NCBI GenBank assembly: GCA_902795665.1
Contig: CADBMA010000163.1
Span: 1-8,848, forward strand
Reading direction: 5' to 3'
Length of the DNA: 8,848 nt
Source of the DNA: an uncultured Rhodospirillales bacterium
Lineage (GTDB): Bacteria; Pseudomonadota; Alphaproteobacteria; RF32; CAG-239
Positions 1 through 6,900 of the stretch are shown one piece after another (the first letter of the stretch is position 1; every line of letters begins with the position of its first letter). Both the position numbers and the translations under genes were made by a program. The notes below the pieces were generated by a model, which was not told the origin of the DNA, searched no databases, and was given only the letters and a program-made list of their open reading frames with translations.

Positions 1-3000
1 TCCGGCGTTCTCAGCCACAAATCCACTTTGGGATAGACAATAATGCGAGTTCCGGCCGGAATAAACGTAATGGCACGTATGTTGGAACGGTCTTGTAAGA
101 TTTGGTTAAACATCTGTTTGCTGTCAGTTAAGAAGCTATCTCGCGCATCGTTCATAGCCTGTTGTTTTGAAGTTTCGCTATCAGTCTTAGACTTCTCGCC
201 GGTAGCAAACAAAATTGATAATCCGCTATTAGCCAAAGAAGTAGCAAACGGCATAGAATACTTTTTCATCAGCTGGCGATCAAGATATCCCAACACGCCG
301 CCGCGACCTTGAGCGTCAGCACTTTGGGCGCTACTAATATCAAACATTACGCCATTGGGCATAATCAGGCGGTCCCACTGAATGGCAATACGCGCCGAAG
401 CTGAAGAATTTTCTCCGCCGCTGCCTCCGCCGCAACTGCCAATCAGGCGGCTTCCTGCCGGAATTATGATATTGCGTCCGTCTTCAGCATAAACATTGCG
501 CTCAACAAAGGCGGTTACGGGAACCTCGTGTTCTGTGTCAATTGAGCGAGCTATAACTGCCGGTATCGGCTTATCGGCCAATATCATCATATCCATATCA
601 ACCGGCAGAGTGGATATAACCTTTCTGACGCCCCAATCTTTTTGTTTGCCGTCAAAATCTTCTTTGCTATAATTGGAGCTAATTTTACCAACTTCCATGT
701 TTTGGCGACGCTCCCCTTGGGCAACACTAAGAGCAGCAGAGCGCTGTACATCATATCTTTCTCCGGGGCCATATCCTCCGCCCGGTCCCAAGTTACTGGG
801 GCCGGTTCCTGTTCCGTATGCGGAACCGCTTCCAAAGTTTCCAGCGGGAACAAAAATCCCCTCTTTTTCGCTGTTTTTGGCAGATTCTTCAATTCCGATT
901 AATGAGCCGTGCTCATCAACAACCAATCCGTCCGGCAGCAACTTACCCAACACTTTTCCGGCTTTATTAATGACGCTTCCATCTTCTAAAATATCTCCCA
1001 GATATTCACCGTCTGGTGTTAGGGCGATATTTACCGAGCGCTTATAGTCTTTTTCAGTGACTTTGATACTTCCAACTTCGGGAAGTTTTGGTTCATTAAC
1101 CACCGGACGTTCATACCAATCCAATTTGGTATTACCAATAACCGTACCATCAAGACTGATTGCGGATCCGTTTGCAGTCATTTGACCGATAACGTTACCC
1201 TTCGAATCAACAATTTTATTATCAGAGCCTACATAGCCGATAACATTGCCACTGGCGTCATATACCGGTTGCTTCTTTTCGGCCTCGTAATATTGGAGAG
1301 GTTTAGCGGTTGCAATAACCTGTCCGTCTGTGGCCTCAATATCTCCTGCTACACCCAAAGAACCGATTTGCTCCCCTTCGTTATCAATAACTCTGCCATC
1401 AAGCAGCAGTTCGCCGAGAACTTCGTTATTCTTATTTCTTATCATAAAATCTCGATTGCCGCGGGCAAACATTTTACCAGAATTATCAACCGCAAAACCG
1501 CGATTTATCTTTCCAAGTCTTTGATTTGTAAATGATATAACATTGCCGTCTGCAGCGATATAGCCAAGCGTTTTGTTATCATTGTCATACATATACATAT
1601 CATAGAGTGCATAACCTACATTGTTTCCATCAGAGACCACATTGCCATCAAAATCAACTTTTCCGATAATGTTTCCCTGAGGGTTGAACACTTCGCCTTT
1701 GTCGTTAGTTGTTCCAATAAGTTTATTGTTATTATCAAACGCATAGCGATATCTGAATACCGCACCGATTGCTTCTCCTGAAGATGAATTGATGCTATCG
1801 TCCGGCAATACATAGCCTATATCTTTGCTATTATCATTAACAATTTTGCCACTTAGTGTACTGCGTCCGATAATTTTGCCGTCAAAATCAATGGCCGGAG
1901 TAAGCGGAGTAATTTGGCCTATCAGGGCGTTTTGTTGATTGCGGATACGATATTGTCCGTTAATGCAACCAATATTTTCTCCGGCATAATTTAACACCTT
2001 GCCGTTAGAGGTAACCATACCCAATAAATTTCCGCCAAAGTCGGTAACACTGCCTGCGGTTATTGCAAAGCCAATTACGCTTCCGCTTTCTGAAACAACT
2101 TGGCGGTTTGGCAAAACTTTACCTATTGTAACTTCACGATAATTTTTGACTTCGCCGGAAGGAACTACAACACCCAAAAATTCGCAATTGTTATTGATAA
2201 CCGGCTGAAACTCAACTGTTTCACCAATGCTGTTGCCGCTATTGTCAAAAACAATTCCTTGCGCATTCACCTTGCCTATTGTTGCAGCGCCTTCATCTTT
2301 TACCAACCCTTGATCGTCCACATACCCCAAAACTTTGCCATCATAACGTAATGCAAGATATGCATTATCGGCGCGACCAATGACCGGCATATATGAATTG
2401 AGATCATTATACGAAGAAACAGCGCTGCCATCAGGCAAAACCTTAGCGATTTGCTTAAGATTTTTATCTAAAATTTGGTTACCATCGGCTAAAACGCCCA
2501 ATCTTTCACCTTTTATATCAACAGCGTATGAGGCTTTTATATTGCCTCCTAAGATTGTATTGCGCTCATCTATATTGTAGCCGTATTGGGTTAGTTTGCC
2601 ACTCTGAACCGCGCCATTGCGAAGAATATCGCCGTTTGGAGAGATGTTGCCCGCCATCGAACCGGACAAGGTATAAATTTCTCCAAGCGGAAGTGTTCGC
2701 CCATCAATTCCACCCTCCGAATTGTAAACATATCCCAGAGGAGAAATGATTCGGTTATCGTCACCATTGGTTAAAACAGAATTTATACCAGAAACTCCCA
2801 ACGGCTGGTTGTTGGCATTAAGAATAACTTGGTTTTGCAAAACCGCACCGACAACTTTTCCTGATGCGTTTACGGCAAATACGCCGCGTGTTGTTCCCAA
2901 CGGAGTGCCTCCGGGGAGAATTACTTGACCATTTTTTAAGGCGTGAGCGCGCAAACCGCCGCGATAATCAAATACCGGACCGGAAACAATTGCCTTACCG

Positions 3001-3992
3001 ATTTGTTTACCCTCACGATCATAGATGACATTCCATGGTCCGATTTGACCGATAATATTACGTCCTTTGGCGATTTTTCCTTCAGGCATAATCCGTCCCA
3101 AATAGCGGCCGGCGGTATCGTTTGCGGTTGTTGCAATATCAACGGCAAAGCCTATGATATTGCCGCCGGTGTCGGCGATGCTTCCATCAACTTGCATATA
3201 TCCAACCAGTTTTTCGTTATTAACAACTTCGCCGTTAAATGTGACCAGACCAATATAATTGCCGCTATTATCAAAAGCATATCCCGAATTGACTATGCGA
3301 CCGATAACCTTGTTCTCTGTATCATACGCAAAACCGTTGGCCTTAATGAAGCCGATTTGTTTGCCATCAAGATCTGTGACCTTTCCGCCGGGGGAAATAC
3401 TGCCAATAAAGCGACCAACCGAATCAACAACCATTTTAGATGAGATTAGTCTTCCCTCAAGAATATAGTCATTGCCGACGCGGCGATATGCATACCCATC
3501 AGGAGATACAAAGCCTACAGTTTGTCCCTGCATATTGGCATATACACCATCGCCGGTCAGACGACCGATTGTTTCTCCTTCATCAGAATAAATAATCCCA
3601 GGAAAAAGCACGGCGCCCAAGATATCAAACTTATCATCAACGACCAAGCCGTTGGGAAGAGCTTTACCTATAATCTTGCCGGTGGATAAGCGAACTGTGC
3701 CATCATTATTGACTTTGCCGAGAAGGCGATTATCGTTTCCGATTGCAACACCTCTTGGAACCACGCCACCGATGAGTTTGCCATCAAAATCAACAATCAA
3801 GCTATCGGCTGTAATGTTACCGATAAGCTGATTTTCAAAGCTAACCACCTTGCCGTCAGGAATGACTTTACCAATTAAATCTCCATTAAAGTCAATAGCC
3901 GTAATTTCTTGTGCCTGCACACCAGCAGAACACATAACTAACGCGGCAAAGCCAAGAATAGAAAATATTTTGCTATTTAACTTTAATTTCAA
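1..3992 (-). CDS. Giant repeat protein with signal peptide and C-terminal VirB10/TrbI domain (3' partial)
   Basis: I translated this frame codon by codon: it is open from a TTG at 3992-3990 to the window edge, 1330 residues with no stop. Residues 1-27 are a signal peptide (Lys-rich start, hydrophobic core, VQA|QE cleavage site), so the protein should enter the periplasm. Residues about 30-1033 are degenerate 17-residue repeats of the type GxxIGxVxxDGxVxDxxG, interrupted around 957-985 by a Pro/Lys-rich break. Residues 1035-1080 are a Gly/Pro/Tyr linker. Residues about 1126-1330 match the VirB10/TrbI outer-membrane domain: NIIIPAGSRLIG (1174-1185), QWDRLIMPNG (from 1205), GGVLGYLDRQ (1231-1240), a helical stretch that fits the antenna, and PAGTRIIVYP near the end. 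Known VirB10 proteins form the ring linking both membranes in type IV secretion. The usual N-terminal membrane anchor is absent; the preceding gene supplies one. DotG/IcmE belongs to the same family and remains an alternative name. The stop codon lies outside the window. Confidence 0.9.
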   Translation of the reverse strand, partial: MKLKLNSKIFSILGFAALVMCSAGVQAQEITAIDFNGDLIGKVIPDGKVVSFENQLIGNITADSLIVDFDGKLIGGVVPRGVAIGNDNRLLGKVNNDGTVRLSTGKIIGKALPNGLVVDDKFDILGAVLFPGIIYSDEGETIGRLTGDGVYANMQGQTVGFVSPDGYAYRRVGNDYILEGRLISSKMVVDSVGRFIGSISPGGKVTDLDGKQIGFIKANGFAYDTENKVIGRIVNSGYAFDNSGNYIGLVTFNGEVVNNEKLVGYMQVDGSIADTGGNIIGFAVDIATTANDTAGRYLGRIMPEGKIAKGRNIIGQIGPWNVIYDREGKQIGKAIVSGPVFDYRGGLRAHALKNGQVILPGGTPLGTTRGVFAVNASGKVVGAVLQNQVILNANNQPLGVSGINSVLTNGDDNRIISPLGYVYNSEGGIDGRTLPLGEIYTLSGSMAGNISPNGDILRNGAVQSGKLTQYGYNIDERNTILGGNIKASYAVDIKGERLGVLADGNQILDKNLKQIAKVLPDGSAVSSYNDLNSYMPVIGRADNAYLALRYDGKVLGYVDDQGLVKDEGAATIGKVNAQGIVFDNSGNSIGETVEFQPVINNNCEFLGVVVPSGEVKNYREVTIGKVLPNRQVVSESGSVIGFAITAGSVTDFGGNLLGMVTSNGKVLNYAGENIGCINGQYRIRNQQNALIGQITPLTPAIDFDGKIIGRSTLSGKIVNDNSKDIGYVLPDDSINSSSGEAIGAVFRYRYAFDNNNKLIGTTNDKGEVFNPQGNIIGKVDFDGNVVSDGNNVGYALYDMYMYDNDNKTLGYIAADGNVISFTNQRLGKINRGFAVDNSGKMFARGNRDFMIRNKNNEVLGELLLDGRVIDNEGEQIGSLGVAGDIEATDGQVIATAKPLQYYEAEKKQPVYDASGNVIGYVGSDNKIVDSKGNVIGQMTANGSAISLDGTVIGNTKLDWYERPVVNEPKLPEVGSIKVTEKDYKRSVNIALTPDGEYLGDILEDGSVINKAGKVLGKLLPDGLVVDEHGSLIGIEESAKNSEKEGIFVPAGNFGSGSAYGTGTGPSNLGPGGGYGPGERYDVQRSAALSVAQGERRQNMEVGKISSNYSKEDFDGKQKDWGVRKVISTLPVDMDMMILADKPIPAVIARSIDTEHEVPVTAFVERNVYAEDGRNIIIPAGSRLIGSCGGGSGGENSSASARIAIQWDRLIMPNGVMFDISSAQSADAQGRGGVLGYLDRQLMKKYSMPFATSLANSGLSILFATGEKSKTDSETSKQQAMNDARDSFLTDSKQMFNQILQDRSNIRAITFIPAGTRIIVYPKVDLWLRTP
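3..617 (-). other. VirB10/TrbI C-terminal core domain
   Basis: Residues about 1126-1330. After LPVDMDMM and a strand ending in IPAVIARSID come VPVTAFVERNVYAEDGRN, IIIPAGSRLIGSCGGG (C1187), ARIAIQWDRLIMPNGVMF, a Gly-rich turn GRGGVLGYLDRQ, an amphipathic segment about 1245-1305 where the VirB10 antenna helices sit, and ITFIPAGTRIIVYPKVDLWL. The order of blocks agrees with the family; only the last few residues appear to be missing. Confidence 0.88.
753..890 (-). other. Gly/Pro/Tyr-rich linker before the VirB10 domain
   Basis: Residues 1035-1080 of the VirB10-domain protein begin with a charged stretch (EESAKNSEKEG) and continue as GSGSAYGTGTGPSNLGPGGG and YGPGERY. It has no repeat character and little hydrophobicity, so it is probably a flexible hinge between the repeat array and the core domain. 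Confidence 0.75.
894..3905 (-). repeat. Array of about 55-60 diverged 17-residue repeats in the VirB10-domain protein
   Basis: Residues about 30-1033. It has the same unit as the neighbouring gene (GKVIGRIVNSGYAFDNSGN, GNIIGKVDFDGNVVSDGN) but is more degenerate, with many substitutions at the Gly positions and several short interruptions. It ends just before the Gly/Pro linker that leads into the VirB10 domain. Confidence 0.88.
3912..3992 (-). other. Sec signal peptide of the VirB10-domain protein
   Basis: MKLKLNSK is followed by the hydrophobic core IFSILGFAALVMC and then SAGVQA|QE, a good signal peptidase I site after residue 27. C21 is preceded by L-V-M, which is not a proper lipobox, so a lipoprotein is less likely. 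If it were left uncleaved, this segment could act as a short membrane anchor. Confidence 0.8.
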
Positions 3993-3994
3993 TG

Positions 3995-6900
3995 TCAGTT
4001 CCTCCGATTTTTTGCCACTTCCTGAAGTGCGTATCCGGCAACTCTTTTATCGAGATTAATGAAAGAGCCATTACTCTTCAGGTAGCCAATAGTTTTATTT
4101 TCTGTGTCAACAACCGAGCCATTGGCTGTGAGGCGACCAATATATTTGCCGGTATTGCCGAGCACTGCGGCGCCTATCTTATAGATACGTCCCAAAATTC
4201 CTTCATTGCTATCAACAGCTAAATCTGTGGATAAACAATGACCTATATCAGAACCGTTGTTGTCAACAACCGTGCCGTCTGCACCAATGTATCCGACAAC
4301 CTTATCTTCGGCATTAATAACTACGTCGCCATCAACAATTTCACCGATAAGTCGACCGGAACTATTCAGTACGTTGCCGTCAGATAGTGCGCGTCCGATA
4401 TTAATATTTAAGACGTCTATAACTGAGCCATCAGGCAGAACTGCTCCGATTACTTTTCCTCCAAAGTCAATTACAGCCCCACGTTTCAGCAGACTTAGAT
4501 TTTTATCTGTTGAACCTCCGGGCAAAATGGCGGTAATGTTTGTGCCATTTAAGTCAATGACATCACCAAGTGAGTTCATATGCCCCTTATAGTTACCCCA
4601 GACATCAACAACTATATCTTCAGGAATAACCTCGCCAATGATTGTCTGTTTATTGTTCAAAACTTTACCATCAGGAGTGCTGCGACCAATATTTTTGCCC
4701 TCAAGATCAATTATCCGTCCATCAGAAAGGCTATATCCTAAAAACGCTCCATCGTAGCCTATGGCTGGACCGCGTTTTACTACACCACCTTTTAATACTC
4801 CGCTTTTATCAAAATAATAACCTTTGGCATCGATGCGTCCCAATTTATCACCAAATCTGTTTACAACTTCTCCGTTATAATCGACAATTCCGATTATTTT
4901 TCCTCCAAAATCAGCAACTTGTCCGGTAGGAACAGGGTATCCTAAAATATGGTTGTAGAAGTTCATGCCGTCGCCGTATAATTTGCCGTTTGAAACACCT
5001 TTACCATCATAAACATTGCCGTCTGGGAACAAATGTCCTATCACTGCACCTTTGCTATCAATAATCGTTGTTTTGCCACGCATAGCAACACCGATAATAC
5101 GGCTATTTTCATCAACTATTATATTATGAGCAAACAATCGGCCTGATGATTGTCCACGAATCGGAACGCGGGCGTTAGAGTTAACCATATTCAGGAAATT
5201 TCCTTCCAAATCATAGGCGTAAGTGTTTTCTAGAACGCGACCTAAATAAGCGCCTTTTTTATCAAAAACATCTCCATAAGTTCCTACACACCCCACAGCC
5301 TGTCCTTGCGGCGAGAACACCAAACCATTCTCAACTACTTTGCCAAGAAAATTTCCATCGTATGAAACTGCGATACCGCTGCGGCTTACTCCGCCAACAA
5401 CCTCTCCTTTTTCATCCAATACCGTTCCATCAGGATTTACACATCCGATATAACTGCCGTTTTGGCGGACAATTCCGTCTTTTTCGACCTCGCCAATTTT
5501 GGTACAAGTATTATCAAAGACCGGTCCCGGAATAACAACTTCACCTATATAACGACCACTATCATCAACAATAACACCATCAGCGTTCACGGTATATCCG
5601 GTTTCGATATTTCCTTTACGGACAACTCCATCTTTCTCAAGGTAACCGATGTTTTTGCAGCCTCGGCCAACAACCAAGCCGCCGTGTACAAGGCGAGCGA
5701 TTATTTTTGAGCCGCTAGGATTTTTTACCAAACCATTAGACTGAATGCGCCCTACTATTTGTTGAGAATCGTTTTCTATTGTTCCGTTGTTATTAACTAT
5801 GCCTAAAACTTCGCCTTTGGGAGTAACCGGTATCATCTGGTCTTGAATTAACTTACCTAAAACCGTCTGAGTATTATTGATAACGTTGCCTTTCTCATCA
5901 ACATAGCCGATGACATTGCCTTCGGTATCAAAGACCTCTCCGTCACGCCCTACATAGCCAAGAATTTTACTGTTTTTATCCAGCAAAATATTTGCAAAAC
6001 CTCCGACTTCGCCAATCTCATTACCACTGGCATCAACAATTTTGCCAGATGGCACCATTTTACCTATAGCATCTCCATCAAAGTTGACTACGTTGCCGTT
6101 TTCATCAACATAGCCAATTACGTTTCCGGATTTATCATAAGCCAGTTGGCGCGACATAAGGCCTGCTTGACCGATTACATTGCCATTTTCATCAACGATT
6201 GTGCCGTCTTTAAGCATTTTACCGATAACGTTACCATTAAAGTCTACAACGTTACCTTGCTCATCAACATAACCGATAACATTACCATCTTTATCATATG
6301 CCAATCTGCGGTTTTTACTGCTATCTACATGACCAATTACATTGCCGAAAGCGTCTATAATTTCTCCGCTATTTTTCAACGAGCCGACTTTTTGCCCGCC
6401 ATCACCAAAAACATTACCTTTGGCGTCCACATAGCCCATAACTTTACCATTATTGTCATAGGCCAGACGTAAATTTTCATCTGTTTTAGGACCCAATTTA
6501 CCCAAGATTTGCCCATCAGCACCTACAACTTCTCCATTTTCATTAAGGCGGCCGCTGATATTGCCGCTAAAATCTCTGGCATTGCCTTGCTCATCGACAT
6601 ATCCGATTACGTTACCATCTTCATTATAGATGAGGTGCTGCTCTGGAGCAATTCCGATTGTATTGCCGTTTTCGTCAATAACTTTACCATTGTCATCAAG
6701 CTGCCCGATAATTTCTCCTTTGAAATTGCGGACATGGTTGTTACCGTCAACATAGCCCATGACGTTGCCTTCTGCGTCATATGCAAGACTGCTAATTTGG
6801 GCACTAACATCGCTGTCTGGTGCTGCACGGCCGATTATATTGCCGTCTTCATCAATCAGCATTCCGTCATCAGCCATAATGCCGAGTTTTCTTCCATGTT

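Noticed and set aside
587..892. Minus-strand 101-codon frame across the linker region
   Set aside because: It lies in another frame of the VirB10-domain gene, which I translated without a break through this region.
3990..3998. Terminator or promoter between the two repeat genes
   Set aside because: Only 2 nt separate the stop and the next start; there is no room and no hairpin with a T-run.
3985..4005. A frameshift dividing one very long gene into the two repeat genes
   Set aside because: The second frame begins with a proper signal peptide 7 nt after a strong GGAGGA, and the first ends with non-repeat residues. Both are signs of true gene ends and not of a broken array.
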